A stretch of 64,000 nt of DNA from Propionibacteriaceae bacterium AM104-82 (GTDB taxonomy: Bacteria; Actinomycetota; Actinomycetes; Propionibacteriales; Propionibacteriaceae). Position 1 is the first letter of the stretch, and each line of letters starts with the position of its first letter. Under the pieces are notes generated by a model. That model saw nothing but the letters and a program-made list of their open reading frames with translations, was not told where the DNA came from and ran no database searches. The stretch spans positions 62,001-126,000 of the forward strand of contig JAQDQK010000001.1 in NCBI GenBank assembly GCA_027658995.1, read 5' to 3'. Both the position numbers and the translations under genes were made by a program. This document shows, in pieces, positions 36,332-45,768 of the stretch.

Positions 36332-36409
36332 AAATACCTCTCAATGGGTAGTCCTCGATCTCTGTCCCTTGGGGTGAGGCGCGGCGCAAAGAGAGGTGCC
36401 GGACGGACG

Positions 36410-36439
36410 AAAAAAGGGGCCGCCCCGATGGGCGGCCCC
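36410..36439 (-). terminator. Intrinsic terminator after gnd
   Basis: A 10-pair perfect GC stem (36416-36425 with 36430-36439, loop CGAT) is followed on the minus strand by six T. It lies 20 bases after the gnd stop and is the clearest terminator in the window. Confidence 0.93.
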
Positions 36440-36458
36440 TCTCTGCTTTGGCGGTGAC

Positions 36459-37892
36459 TCAGGCGGTCTGCTCCTCCGACCCGTCTGTTGACCAGTTGAT
36501 GTGGAACGAGCCGTCCCTGTCGACCCTGCGGTAGGTGTGCGCGCCGAAGTAGTCGCGCAGGCCCTGCGTGAGGGCCGCGTTCAGGCGCGGCGCGCGGGCC
36601 TGGTCGTAGTGGGCGAGCGCGGCGGAGAAGCCCGGCACCGGGACGCCCGCCTTGACGGCGACCGCGACCACGTCGCGCCAGCCGTCCTGGGCCTCGGCGA
36701 GCCCGGCGGCGATCGACGGGGCCTCCAGCAGCGTCACCAGGTTGCCTGCCGCGTACTCCGAGCGGATCCGCTCGAGCAGGCGGGCGCGGATGATGCACCC
36801 GTCGCGCCAGATCTTGGCGACATCGCCGATGTTGATGTCCCAGCCGTACTCCTTGGCGCCCATCCGGATCTCGTCGAGGCCCTGCGCGTAGGCGACGATC
36901 TTGCTGGCGAGCAGCGCCTGGCGGATCGACTCGATGAAGGCGTCGCGGTCGGCGACCTCGATCCGGCCGTCGGGCCCGGAAAGGGCCTTCTGGGCGGCGG
37001 CCCGCAGTTCGGGTGCCGACGAGATGGCGCGCGAGAAGACCGACTCGGCGATCGCGTTGACGGGGGTGCCGAGGTTCAGGGCCGACTGCACAGTCCAGGT
37101 GCCGGTGCCCTTCATGCCTGCGGCGTCGACGATGACCTCGACCAGCGGCTTGCCGGTGGCGTCGTCGACCTTGCGGAGCACCTCGGAGGTGATCTCGATC
37201 AGGTAAGAGTCGAGGTCGCCGGTGTTCCAGGCGGCGAACACGTCGGCCATCTCCGGGTAGCTGAGCCCGAGGCCCTTGAGCAGTTCGAAGGCCTCGCCGA
37301 TGAACTGCATGTCGGCGTACTCGATGCCGTTGTGGATCATCTTGACGAAGTGGCCCGCGCCGTCGGTGCTGATGTAGGTGCAGCAGGGCTCGCCGTCGAC
37401 CTGCGCCGAGATCGACTCGAGGATCGGGCCGAGCGCCTCGTAGGACTCCCTGGAACCGCCGGGCATGATCGACGGACCCTCCAGTGCGCCGACCTCGCCT
37501 CCGGAGATGCCCGCGCCGACGAAGTGCAGGCCGAGGCCGCGCAGCTTCTCCTCGCGGCGACGGGTGTCCTCGAAGAACGCGTTGCCGCCGTCGACGACGA
37601 TGTCACCCTCCTCAAGCAGGGGGATCAGCGAGTCGATGGTCGCGTCGGTGCCAGCGCCCGCCTGCACCATGATGATGACGCGACGCGGCCGCTCGAGCGA
37701 GGCGACGAAGTCGGCCAGTTCGTGCGCGGGACGGAAATCGCCCTCGGAGCCGTGCTCGGCCATCACGGCGTCGGTCTTCGACCCGGTCCGGTTGTAGATG
37801 GCCACCCGATGGCCCTTGTGAGCGAGGTTCCGGGCCAGGTTCGAGCCCATCACCGCCATGCCCACCACGCCGACATTCGCCAGGTCCGTCAT
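36459..37892 (-). CDS. gnd: 6-phosphogluconate dehydrogenase (decarboxylating)
   Basis: A 477-residue enzyme converting 6-phosphogluconate to ribulose-5-phosphate and CO2 with NADP or NAD. The Rossmann motif is GVVGMAVMGSNLARNLA near residue 8, with NRT after the second strand. The substrate motif is GISGGEVGALEGPSIMPGG (about 128-146), and the catalytic Lys lies in GHFVKMIHNGIEY near 185. Length is normal. ATG 37892 is used. It faces a sugar ABC operon across 246 bases and ends at a strong terminator, so it is a single-gene unit. Confidence 0.96.
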   Translation of the reverse strand: MTDLANVGVVGMAVMGSNLARNLAHKGHRVAIYNRTGSKTDAVMAEHGSEGDFRPAHELADFVASLERPRRVIIMVQAGAGTDATIDSLIPLLEEGDIVVDGGNAFFEDTRRREEKLRGLGLHFVGAGISGGEVGALEGPSIMPGGSRESYEALGPILESISAQVDGEPCCTYISTDGAGHFVKMIHNGIEYADMQFIGEAFELLKGLGLSYPEMADVFAAWNTGDLDSYLIEITSEVLRKVDDATGKPLVEVIVDAAGMKGTGTWTVQSALNLGTPVNAIAESVFSRAISSAPELRAAAQKALSGPDGRIEVADRDAFIESIRQALLASKIVAYAQGLDEIRMGAKEYGWDINIGDVAKIWRDGCIIRARLLERIRSEYAAGNLVTLLEAPSIAAGLAEAQDGWRDVVAVAVKAGVPVPGFSAALAHYDQARAPRLNAALTQGLRDYFGAHTYRRVDRDGSFHINWSTDGSEEQTA

Positions 37893-38046
37893 TCTTGTCA
37901 CTCCGATCGTTTGCCTACGTCGGGAGCCTACCGGCGGGTGCGGCGTTCGCACGCCGTCGACCGAGGACCGGGCAGGCACGATCACAGGCCGAAAGTCACG
38001 ACCAGGTCACGAAATGGACAGAGTCGGCGAGCGATCCGAGCGGAAA

Positions 38047-38060
38047 TGTTAACGCTGACA
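38047..38060. promoter_or_regulatory. Candidate LacI-type operator before the sugar ABC operon
   Basis: TGTTAACGCTGACA is an imperfect palindrome centred on CG, matching the TGTTAACGTTAACA pattern used by many actinobacterial LacI-family repressors. It lies about 80 bases before the binding-protein start. No LacI gene is in this window. Confidence 0.55.
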
Positions 38061-38138
38061 AGGGTGGGTTGGATCGACGAAATTGGCCCGTGTAACGTCC
38101 CTGTGGATAGCCCTTTCACACGTAGATCCGGAGGATCC

Positions 38139-39482
38139 ATGACTGTCCCGTTCACGAGGTACCTCAAGGCGACCGCGCTTCTGTCGGTCGCCGCTGTGGG
38201 CCTCACCGCCTGTGGTGGAAGCTCCACCCCGGCCGCCACCGACACCCCTGCTGGCTCGACGCAGAGCCCCGCGGCCCCCGCCGAAAAGGTCGAGATCTCC
38301 TACATGCACCGTCTGCCCGACGGCAAGGACATGACGAAGGTCGCCGACATCGTCGCGCGCTGGAACGAGGAGAACCCGAACATCCAGGTCACCACGACCA
38401 AGTTCGACGGCGCCGCCTCCGAGATGATCACCCGTCTCGACACCGACATCGCCGCCGACAACGGCCCCTGCCTCGCGCAGTTGGGCTACGGCGAGGTCCC
38501 CGAGATGTTCGTCAAGGGTCTCGTGATGGACGTGACCGACGAGGCCGCCAAGTACCAGGACCAGTTCGGTGGCGCGTTCGGCCAGATGAGCGTCGGCGGC
38601 GTCACCGTCGGCCTGCCGCAGGATTCCGGACCGCTTGTCTACATGTACAACGAGGCCGAGTTCAAGAAGCTCGGCCTCGAGGTGCCCACCACCGCTGACG
38701 AGTACGCCGCCGTCGCCAAGAAGGCGGCCGCCTCCGGCAAGTACGCCACCGTCTTCCTGCCCGACGAGGCCCACTACTGGCTCTCCGGCCAGGCCGCCGG
38801 CGCAGGTGCCGTGTGGTACTCGGCCGCCGACGACAAGTGGAAGGTCGACACCTCCGACGCGGGCACCGCCTCGGTCGCCTCCTTCTGGCAGGGCGTCATC
38901 GACGACAAGTCGGCGCTCGTCGTGAAGCGCTGGAGCGAGCAGTGGGACAAGGCCCTGGCCGATGGCACCATCATCGGCTACACCGCCGCCGCCTGGGAGA
39001 CCGGCTTCGCCCTCGACTCGCTCGACGGCACCCCCTTCGAGGGCCAGTGGCGCGTCGCCCAGATGCCCAAGTTCAACGACTCCGACAAGACCGGCCCCGA
39101 TGGCGGCTCCGGCGTCGCCGTCATGAAGGGCTGCGAGCACCCAGCCGAGGCGATGCAGTTCAACGCCTGGTTCAACACCCAGGTCGACGACCTCGCCTCG
39201 CAGGGCCTCGTCCCCGCCGCGACCGCCGTCGCCAAGATGCCAGAGAAGATGCAGCGCCAGTTCGGCGGCCAGGACGTGATGGCCGAGTTGAAGACCGCCA
39301 ACGAGCGGATGAGCGCCGAGTGGTCCTACATCCCGGGCTTCTCGTCGGTCGGCCCGAAGATGGTCGAGGCTGCCTCCGCCGCTGGCGCAGGCTCCGGCAA
39401 GGTCGCAGACGTCTTCACCGTCGCCAAGGAGGCCTCCGTGGCGTCGCTGAAGGACGCGGGCCTGCCCGTCGCCGAAGGCTGA
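38139..39482 (+). CDS. Sugar ABC transporter substrate-binding lipoprotein
   Basis: A 447-residue lipoprotein of the carbohydrate-binding family 1 type. A signal peptide ends in the lipobox LTAC (Cys25), followed by a Ser/Thr/Pro linker to about residue 45. The mature part has the two-lobed layout (IVARWNEENPNIQV; VYMYNEAEFKKLGL; GGSGVAVMKGC). GGAGG at 38130-38134 sets ATG 38139. The sugar cannot be read from sequence. A hairpin separates it from the two permease genes, which probably keeps binding-protein mRNA higher than that of the permeases. Confidence 0.93.
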   Translation: MTVPFTRYLKATALLSVAAVGLTACGGSSTPAATDTPAGSTQSPAAPAEKVEISYMHRLPDGKDMTKVADIVARWNEENPNIQVTTTKFDGAASEMITRLDTDIAADNGPCLAQLGYGEVPEMFVKGLVMDVTDEAAKYQDQFGGAFGQMSVGGVTVGLPQDSGPLVYMYNEAEFKKLGLEVPTTADEYAAVAKKAAASGKYATVFLPDEAHYWLSGQAAGAGAVWYSAADDKWKVDTSDAGTASVASFWQGVIDDKSALVVKRWSEQWDKALADGTIIGYTAAAWETGFALDSLDGTPFEGQWRVAQMPKFNDSDKTGPDGGSGVAVMKGCEHPAEAMQFNAWFNTQVDDLASQGLVPAATAVAKMPEKMQRQFGGQDVMAELKTANERMSAEWSYIPGFSSVGPKMVEAASAAGAGSGKVADVFTVAKEASVASLKDAGLPVAEG

Positions 39483-39490
39483 TCCGTGTC

Positions 39491-39521
39491 GCGCCGGGCC
39501 CGTCGCTGACGGGCCCGGCGC
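39491..39521 (+). promoter_or_regulatory. Intercistronic hairpin between binding protein and permeases
   Basis: A 14-pair perfect stem (39491-39504 with 39508-39521, loop GCT) lies 8 bases after the binding-protein stop and 42 before the permease start. There is no T-run, so it likely blocks 3' exonucleases or causes partial termination. Confidence 0.7.
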
Positions 39522-39563
39522 CCACGCCAGTCCCACCCAGTACGGCACACGAAAGTCATCCCC

Positions 39564-40526
39564 ATGAGCACAGCCACCGCACAGACCTCGAAGCCTCGCA
39601 GGAGGTGGAGCAGGCAGGCGCGCCACGAGGCGGTCAGCGGCTGGGCGTTCTCGCTGCCGTTCTTCCTGTGCTTCATCCTGGTCTTCATCGCCCCGATCGT
39701 CTCCGCCATCCGGGCCAGCCTGTTCAAGCAGCAGGCCGCGGGCGGCGGCCTCTACGGCAACGCCGGGGGCGAGGGCGGAAAGGTCGACGTGTTCGTCGGC
39801 CTGGAGAACTACGTCGTCGCAGGCACCGACCCCGAGTTCTGGAAGGGCGTCGGGCGCGTGATGCTGTTCGGCATCGTCCAGATCCCCATCATGATCGGGC
39901 TGGCGCTCGCGCTCGCGCTGCTGCTCGACTCGTTCCTGGTGCGCCGCAAGACCGTCTGGCGGCTCGGCTACTTCCTGCCCTACGCCATCCCCGGCCTGAT
40001 CGCGGCGATCATCTGGGGCTACCTGTACATCCCCGAGGTCTCCCCGTTCGCGGACTTCTTCCCGGACATGGAGGGCAACCCGTTCTTCCTGGCGCCGAGC
40101 ATCGCGCTGTGGTCGATGGCCAACATGACCACCTGGACCTACACGGGCTACAACATGCTGATCTTCCTCGCGGCGCTGCAGGCCATCCCGCGCGACCTGT
40201 ACGAGGCGGCCCGCATCGACGGCGCCTCCGGGTGGAAGATCACCACCCGGATCAAGATCCCGATGGTCAGTTCGGCCGCGCTGCTCGCGGTGCTGCTCTC
40301 CATCGTCGGCACCATCCAGTTGTTCAACGAGCCGACGGTGCTGAAGAAGCTGACCAGTTGGATGCCCAACACCTACACGCCGATGTTGATGGCCTACCAG
40401 ACCTCCACCGGCCTCCTGACGCCCTCGGGCACCGGCCCCGCGTCGGCCATCTCGATCCTGATGGCGCTGATCGCGGGTGTGCTCGCCGTCGCCTACTTCT
40501 TCGCCCAGCGGAAGGTGAACCAGTGA
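39564..40526 (+). CDS. Sugar ABC transporter permease (MalF-like)
   Basis: A 320-residue inner-membrane protein with six main hydrophobic segments. The coupling-loop EAA motif reads EAARIDGASGWKITTRIKIP at about 214-233. The protein contains a PxFADFFPDMEGNPFF external loop near 155-170. It pairs with the following permease, whose GTG overlaps its stop (GTGA, 40523-40526). No ATPase gene is present here, so the system probably shares an MsiK-like ATPase encoded elsewhere. Confidence 0.93.
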   Translation: MSTATAQTSKPRRRWSRQARHEAVSGWAFSLPFFLCFILVFIAPIVSAIRASLFKQQAAGGGLYGNAGGEGGKVDVFVGLENYVVAGTDPEFWKGVGRVMLFGIVQIPIMIGLALALALLLDSFLVRRKTVWRLGYFLPYAIPGLIAAIIWGYLYIPEVSPFADFFPDMEGNPFFLAPSIALWSMANMTTWTYTGYNMLIFLAALQAIPRDLYEAARIDGASGWKITTRIKIPMVSSAALLAVLLSIVGTIQLFNEPTVLKKLTSWMPNTYTPMLMAYQTSTGLLTPSGTGPASAISILMALIAGVLAVAYFFAQRKVNQ

Positions 40527-41428
40527 GCACGCTCAAGACCACCGTCGACGGCCTCGAGTACCGGCCCTCCATCGAGGGGCAGCCGCCGCGCTCGATCGCG
40601 CCGAGCGCCATGGCGCGCACCATCACCACGACCCTGCTCGTGGTCGCGCTGATCTACTTCCTGTTCCCGGTGCTGTGGGTGTTCTTCGCCTCCACCAAGA
40701 ACAACCACGACATCGTGTCGACCTTCGGGTTCTGGTTCGGCGACAAGGTCGACTGGTCGGGCAACTGGGCGCTGCTGACCGGCTGGCAGCCGATGTTCCT
40801 GCGCTGGGTCGGCAACTCGATCTTCTACTCGACGGCGGCCGCCACCATCGGGACGCTGCTGTCGGTCTCGGCGGGCTACGCGATGGCGAAGTTCCGCTAC
40901 CCGGGCCGCTCCGTGATGCTCGGCACGATCATGGCCGGGCTGCTGATGCCGGTGGCGATCCTGACGATCCCGATGGTGCTGCTGTTCAGCCAACTTGGGC
41001 TCAACAACACCATCTGGGCCGTGATCATCCCGTGCATGGTCTCGCCGTTCGGCGTGTTCCTCGGCAACGTCTACGCGACGACCTCGGTGCCGACCGAACT
41101 TCTGGAGGCAGCCAGGATCGACGGGGCGGGGGAGGCGCGGATCTTCTTCACCATGGTGATCCGGCTGCTCGCGCCCGCGATGGTGACGATCTTCCTGTTC
41201 ATCTTCGTCGGCACCTGGAACAACTTCATGCTGCCCTTGATGATGCTGAGCAGCCCCGAACTGAAGCCGGTCACCGTCGGCCTCTACGGGATGATGAGCT
41301 ACTACGAGCCGCAGAAGGGCGCCGTGATGATGGGCGCACTGATCGGCGTGCTCCCGCTGATCGTGCTGTTCATCTTCCTGCAGCGCTACTGGCAGTCGGG
41401 CCTGGCGGCAGGCGCCGTCAAGGGCTGA
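40523..41428 (+). CDS. Sugar ABC transporter permease (MalG-like)
   Basis: A 301-residue permease with six hydrophobic segments. The EAA loop reads EAARIDGAGEARIFFTMVIRL near 194-214. The C-terminus ends AGAVKG, typical for MalG-type subunits. Start GTG 40523 is coupled to the preceding permease. It is the last gene of the operon, 38 bases from the convergent pyrC stop. Confidence 0.93.
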   Translation: MSTLKTTVDGLEYRPSIEGQPPRSIAPSAMARTITTTLLVVALIYFLFPVLWVFFASTKNNHDIVSTFGFWFGDKVDWSGNWALLTGWQPMFLRWVGNSIFYSTAAATIGTLLSVSAGYAMAKFRYPGRSVMLGTIMAGLLMPVAILTIPMVLLFSQLGLNNTIWAVIIPCMVSPFGVFLGNVYATTSVPTELLEAARIDGAGEARIFFTMVIRLLAPAMVTIFLFIFVGTWNNFMLPLMMLSSPELKPVTVGLYGMMSYYEPQKGAVMMGALIGVLPLIVLFIFLQRYWQSGLAAGAVKG

Positions 41429-41466
41429 CCTCTCGCATCACTGCTCGAGGCCAGACCCGACCCTGC

Positions 41467-42732
41467 TCAGCGGCGGTAGGTCTGACGGCCCCGCAGGAAG
41501 GTCGCCTCGACGGGGTCGGGGAGCGAGCGGCCGTGGTACGGGTTGTTGCGCGACAGCGACGCCGACGCGGCCCGGTCGACCGTCGCGACCCGCTCGGGGT
41601 CGATGAGGACGACGTTGCCGGGCTCTCCGACGGCGAGGGGTCGCCCCTGGCCGCTGAGCGAGGCGATCCGGGCGGGCGCATGGCTCATCCGGTCGGCGAC
41701 GCCTACCCAGTCGAGTCGGCCGGGCGTGACCATGGTCTCGATGACGACGCTCAGCGCCTGCTCCAGGCCGAGCATGCCGGGCCGCGCGTCGACGAAGGCG
41801 TGGTCCTTGTCCTGCGCCGCGTGCGGGGCGTGGTCGGTGGCGACCACGTCGATGGTGCCGTCGGCAAGCGCCGCGCGCACCGCCTCGATGTGCTCGTCGG
41901 GGCGCAGCGGCGGGTTCACCTTGTAGGTGGTGTCGTAGCCCATCAGTTCCGCGGTGTTCAGCAGCAGGTGGTGCGGCGTCGCCTCGGCGGTGACGCGGAT
42001 GCCGCGGGCCTTCGCCCAGCGGATCACGTCGACGCCCTCGGCGGTCGAGACGTGGCACACGTGCAGCCGTGACCCGGTGGCCTCGGCCAGCTGCACGTCG
42101 CGGGCGATGATCGTCGACTCCGCGACGCTCGGCCAGCCGCCCAGGCCGAGCCGGCCCGAGATCTCGCCCTCGTGGCAGCAGGCGCCGGGGCCCGCCAGGT
42201 TCGAGTCCTGCGCGTGCTGCGCGATGACGCCGTCGAACGGCTTGACCCATTCCAGGGCCCTGCGCATCAGTTGCGGGTTCATCAGGCAGAAGCCGTCGTC
42301 GGAGAACATCGTGACGCGGGCAGCGGAGGTGTGCATCAGCCCGAGTTCGGCCAACTGTTCGCCCGCGAGCCCCTTGGAGATCGCGCCGATCACCGTGACG
42401 TCGACGAGGCCAGCGCGCACGCCCAGGTCGTGGATGTGCTCGGCCTTCTCCGCCGTGTCGGTGACCGGGGTGGTGTTGGCCATCGCGCACACCGCCGTGA
42501 ACCCGCCGCGCGCCGCGGCCTGCGAGCCGGTGAGCACCGTCTCGGTGTCCTCGCGGCCGGGCTCGCGCAGGTGGGTGTGCACGTCGACGAGGCCGGGCAG
42601 CGCGATCAGGCCGTCGCAGTCGACGACCTCGGCGCCGCCGGGAGCGTCGTCGACGAAGACGCCGTCATCGGAGATGGTCAGGTCGGTGCGCGTGCCGTCG
42701 GGCAGCGTCACGCCGCGCAGCAGGGTAGCCAC
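41467..42732 (-). CDS. pyrC: Dihydroorotase
   Basis: A 421-residue class I dihydroorotase catalysing ring closure of carbamoyl aspartate in pyrimidine synthesis. The zinc motif HTHLREPG (about 53-60), the second-metal histidines (HVCHVST near 222) and the catalytic Asp in ATDHAPH near 301 are all visible. GTG 42732 gives the typical start two bases after the pyrB stop, so it is third in the pyrR-pyrB-pyrC operon. The carAB, pyrD and pyrF genes that often follow are absent here because the next gene is convergent. Confidence 0.96.
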   Translation of the reverse strand: MATLLRGVTLPDGTRTDLTISDDGVFVDDAPGGAEVVDCDGLIALPGLVDVHTHLREPGREDTETVLTGSQAAARGGFTAVCAMANTTPVTDTAEKAEHIHDLGVRAGLVDVTVIGAISKGLAGEQLAELGLMHTSAARVTMFSDDGFCLMNPQLMRRALEWVKPFDGVIAQHAQDSNLAGPGACCHEGEISGRLGLGGWPSVAESTIIARDVQLAEATGSRLHVCHVSTAEGVDVIRWAKARGIRVTAEATPHHLLLNTAELMGYDTTYKVNPPLRPDEHIEAVRAALADGTIDVVATDHAPHAAQDKDHAFVDARPGMLGLEQALSVVIETMVTPGRLDWVGVADRMSHAPARIASLSGQGRPLAVGEPGNVVLIDPERVATVDRAASASLSRNNPYHGRSLPDPVEATFLRGRQTYRR

Positions 42733-42734
42733 GG

Positions 42735-43679
42735 TCAGTCCCTTCGATCGGAGCCGGTGTCGCCGGCCAGCAGGTGGTACAGCACGCTCATCCGCACGGC
42801 GACCCCGGAGGACACCTGGTCGAGGATGATCGACTGCGATGCGTCGGCGGCCGCCGACGAGATCTCGAGCCCGCGGTTCATGGGGCCGGGGTGCGCGATG
42901 CAGGCGCCGGGCTTCAGCCGGGTCAGGCGCTGCGCCGTCAGGCCGTAGCCCGCGATGTACTCGCGCTCTGAGGGGAAGAACCCGCCGCTCATCCGCTCGC
43001 GCTGCACGCGCAGCATCATGGCGACGTCGACCTCGGGCAGCACCTCGTCGAAGTCGTAGCTCAGTTCGACGCCCCAGTTCTCGACGCCGGGCGGCAGCAG
43101 GGTCGGGGGAGCGACCAGCACCACGGAGGCGCCCAACTTCTGCAGCAGCAGCACGTTGGAGCGGACCACGCGCGAGTGCAGCAGGTCGCCGGTTATGGAG
43201 ACGCGCTTGCCCTCGATGTCGCCCAGGTCGTTGGCCCGCAGGTGGCGTCGGATGGCGTGCGCGTCGAGGAGGGCCTGCGTCGGGTGTTCGTGCATGCCGT
43301 CGCCCGCGTTGATCATCGACGCCCGGACCCAGCCCGCCGCCTGCCGGACCGATCCGGAGCCCGCGTGGCGCATGATGATGGCGTCGACGCCCATCGCGTC
43401 CAACGTCATCAGGGTGTCGCGCATCGACTCGCCCTTGCTCACCGAACTGCCCTTCGCCGACACGTTGATCGCGTCGGCCGACAGCCACTTGGCGGCGAGT
43501 TCGAACGAGGAGCGGGTGCGGGTCGAGTCCTCGAAGAACAGGTTGACGACCGTGCGACCCCGCAGCGCGGGAAGCTTCTTGATGGGCCGCGACTGCACGT
43601 CGTGCATCTCCTCGGCGGTGGCGAGGATCATCTCGATCTCGTCGCGCGACAGGTCGGCGATGCCGAGCAGGTGCTTCAC
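42735..43679 (-). CDS. pyrB: Aspartate carbamoyltransferase catalytic chain
   Basis: A 314-residue transferase making carbamoyl aspartate. The carbamoyl-phosphate motif STRTRSSFE is at about 52-60, HPTQALLD near 133 and HPGPMNRG near 269. GTG 43679 overlaps the pyrR stop (GTGA). There is no pyrI regulatory chain next to it, as expected for actinobacteria. Confidence 0.97.
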   Translation of the reverse strand: MKHLLGIADLSRDEIEMILATAEEMHDVQSRPIKKLPALRGRTVVNLFFEDSTRTRSSFELAAKWLSADAINVSAKGSSVSKGESMRDTLMTLDAMGVDAIIMRHAGSGSVRQAAGWVRASMINAGDGMHEHPTQALLDAHAIRRHLRANDLGDIEGKRVSITGDLLHSRVVRSNVLLLQKLGASVVLVAPPTLLPPGVENWGVELSYDFDEVLPEVDVAMMLRVQRERMSGGFFPSEREYIAGYGLTAQRLTRLKPGACIAHPGPMNRGLEISSAAADASQSIILDQVSSGVAVRMSVLYHLLAGDTGSDRRD

Positions 43680-44215
43680 TTGGCGCCCCTTTCGATCGTG
43701 ACGAGGTCCTCGCCGTCGGTCTCGGTCAGCGCGACGCGGACCCGTTCGGAGCGTGCGGTCGGGATGGCCTTGCCGACGATGTCGGCCTGGATCGGCAGTT
43801 CGCGGTGACCGCGGTCGATCAGCGTGACGAGTTGGATCGCGCGGGGGCGACCCAGGTCGGCAAGGGCGTGCAGCGCCGCCTGGATGGTGCGACCGGAGTA
43901 CAGCACGTCGTCGACGAGCACCACGGTGCGGTCGTCGATGTCGCACGGCAGGATGGTGCGTCCGACGGTGCGGGTCGGGTTGGCGCGCAGGTCGTCGCGG
44001 TACATGGTGATGTCGAGTTGGCCGACAGGAAGGTCCTGGCCGTCGCGGGCCGCGATGGCGGCAAGCCGCTTGGCGAGCGGAGCCCCACGGGTGAGGATGC
44101 CCAGCAGCACGACGCCGTCGGCGCCGTGGTTCCTCTCGAGGATCTCGTGGGTCATGCGGGTCATCGCCCAACTCATGTCGTCGGCAGACAGCATCGCGCG
44201 CGTGGTCTCGTCCAT
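43676..44215 (-). CDS. pyrR: Bifunctional pyr operon regulator / uracil phosphoribosyltransferase
   Basis: A 179-residue PyrR. The PRPP-binding motif [13 protein letters not shown] is at about 98-110. It senses UMP/PRPP and binds pyr mRNA, and many members also convert uracil to UMP. GGAAGGGAA serves as ribosome site for ATG 44215, and a TAGATT box (44246-44241) suggests a very short leader. No typical PyrR-binding hairpin is visible upstream, so control may act at the start region or elsewhere. Confidence 0.96.
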   Translation of the reverse strand: MDETTRAMLSADDMSWAMTRMTHEILERNHGADGVVLLGILTRGAPLAKRLAAIAARDGQDLPVGQLDITMYRDDLRANPTRTVGRTILPCDIDDRTVVLVDDVLYSGRTIQAALHALADLGRPRAIQLVTLIDRGHRELPIQADIVGKAIPTARSERVRVALTETDGEDLVTIERGAK

Positions 44216-44423
44216 CGGTTCCCTTCCGGAGTCCGAGGCGAATCTACCGCAGCGGCGCCTCCGTGTCGGGCGCTGCCCGTCGGTCGCCCAAGGGGCTGTG
44301 GGTCGGCGTGGGCGGCACGGGCTTGGCAATCGAGCGCTTTCCCCATGCGCTTCGGTAGCGTGTCCACAAGCTCGGACGGCCTACCAGGGAGACCTCCCCG
44401 GCCGGCACCCCGGTGAGGCTCGC

Positions 44424-45149
44424 TCAGTGGCCGCCCTTGGCGAGGCTCGGTGGGACGGCGTCAGGACGGCCAAGGTGGACCATCACCTGGGCGGCATCGA
44501 AGTACAGGGCATCCTCGGGCGAAACGATCCTGACGTCCTCGTCCGGATACGCGAACTCGGTCGTCTGGATGTGTTGCGGCGTCACGGTCAGCTCGACGAG
44601 GGCGATGCGCCCTGCGGAGTCCAGCCGGAGAGCGTATTCGGCACCCGCGAGCCCCGTGGCTCCGGCGCTGGCCTCAAAGAGGTGCCAGCTGTCCTCGAGC
44701 CCTGCCCGATCGGCCGCGTCGGCCATCTCAATCGACCTCGCCCGGTCCAATGCGCCGCGGACGGTTCCCGAGCCGTCCTGTGCCGCCGAGGTCGCACCGA
44801 GCAGCCAGTACAGGGGAGTCTGCGGCCCGGAGGCCGGGAAGTCTGGGCCCTGGAACCGGAGCCAGTCGGCCTGGTCCGGGATGGCCAGCGGATCGCCGTC
44901 CCCGTCGCCTTGGCCGACCCACATGTACGCGTCGGTGCCGATGGAGATGACCCTCTGCCACGACGACTGTTCGCCCGCGTCGCCCGCGAGGACGGTGTTG
45001 ACGAGCATGGCGACGCTTCGCTCAGACGGGTTCATCGTGAACCGGGTGACCCCGCGATGTCCCTGCGCGCTCAGCCAACTCTGACCGGTGATGGCCGGAC
45101 AGCGGAGGCTCTTGGCGGCAGCCGTGGCGATCGAATCTGCGTCAATCAT
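44424..45149 (-). CDS. Hypothetical protein resembling the soluble domain of a mycobacterial-type lipoprotein
   Basis: A 241-residue protein with no signal peptide from ATG 45149. The second half has repeated strand patterns (AGAEYALRLDSAGRIALVEL; TTEFAYPDEDVRIVSPEDA) reminiscent of the LppX/LprAFG lipoprotein fold; this is a weak visual likeness. Such proteins normally carry a lipobox, and none is found in the open sequence upstream, so the true N-terminus may be lost or the protein may be cytoplasmic. It sits alone beside a 619-bp gap, with a GAGGG ribosome site. Confidence 0.6.
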   Translation of the reverse strand: MIDADSIATAAAKSLRCPAITGQSWLSAQGHRGVTRFTMNPSERSVAMLVNTVLAGDAGEQSSWQRVISIGTDAYMWVGQGDGDGDPLAIPDQADWLRFQGPDFPASGPQTPLYWLLGATSAAQDGSGTVRGALDRARSIEMADAADRAGLEDSWHLFEASAGATGLAGAEYALRLDSAGRIALVELTVTPQHIQTTEFAYPDEDVRIVSPEDALYFDAAQVMVHLGRPDAVPPSLAKGGH

Positions 45150-45768
45150 GATTCCCTCGATGAAGTCCCTGGCAGGAGGATGGGCCCTCGCGGTCGCGAG
45201 GCCTGTGGGCATCGACGCTATCGCTGACGTTGGTTGCCTTGTGATGGAACCTCCCATGTGTGGCCTAAGAGTGGTGCTGCCGACTGGGGCCGAGTTCGGC
45301 GCGGTGGGTCGGCTCCCGGCTTGTGTCCGGTTGGGTCGCGGCAGGCGAGGGGCCCCACAGGCTCGTCGCGCCGCCCGGGTCCTAGACGTAAGGCGTACCG
45401 TCGGCGAAGGCCACTGGTACGCGCAGACCTCCCGGCGGTGGTGCGGACATCGGTTGAGCAGCATTGTGGGTTCGTTGTGCGACACGCCGCTTCCCGTGGG
45501 CGTTGTGGTGATCGAGTGTGGATTGCTGCTCAACGCGGGCCGCCGCAGGCGAGGGGCGACCGCGTCGCCGCAGTGGAGGGTGACGGCGTCGGCGGGCTGT
45601 GCCAACCACCAGGCGCGCCCTGGCCGGGTGGACAGGGGCTGGCGATGCCGTTTCGGCACGACGCGCGGAAGCCCTCCTCGTGCGTGCCGCCCTCCTGCTC
45701 CGGGATTCCAGCACGGCCGCGTCGGATGCCGCCCGCCGCGGCCCGCCATTTCGGCTAGAGTGCCGACC
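45150..45768. other. 619-bp gap with no convincing gene
   Basis: Open frames on both strands lack a believable start and family resemblance. The sequence holds a possible decayed palindromic element (45454-45533). A TAGAGT box (45756-45761) just before 45769 is the likely promoter of the small membrane protein. This may be a remnant of an eroded gene next to the orphan 44424-45149. Confidence 0.55.
45454..45533. repeat. Possible decayed copy of the 80-bp palindromic element
   Basis: The ends TTGAGCAGCA (45454-45463) and TGCTGCTCAA (45524-45533) are perfect complements exactly 80 bases apart. As in the other copies, a TTCGTT or CGAG-type block follows ten bases inside each TTGAGCA end. The inner parts of the arms no longer pair. 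Confidence 0.4.

Noticed and set aside
36501..38138. Long N-terminal extension of the sugar-binding protein frame
   Set aside because: It is antisense to gnd; ATG 38139 has a ribosome site and begins a proper lipoprotein signal.
44216..44423. PyrR-binding attenuator upstream of pyrR
   Set aside because: No conserved PyrR-binding hairpin with anti-terminator and terminator could be read; the leader seems very short.
45088..45768. N-terminal extension of the 67-residue membrane protein
   Set aside because: No family likeness, low coding character, and a promoter box lies just before ATG 45769.
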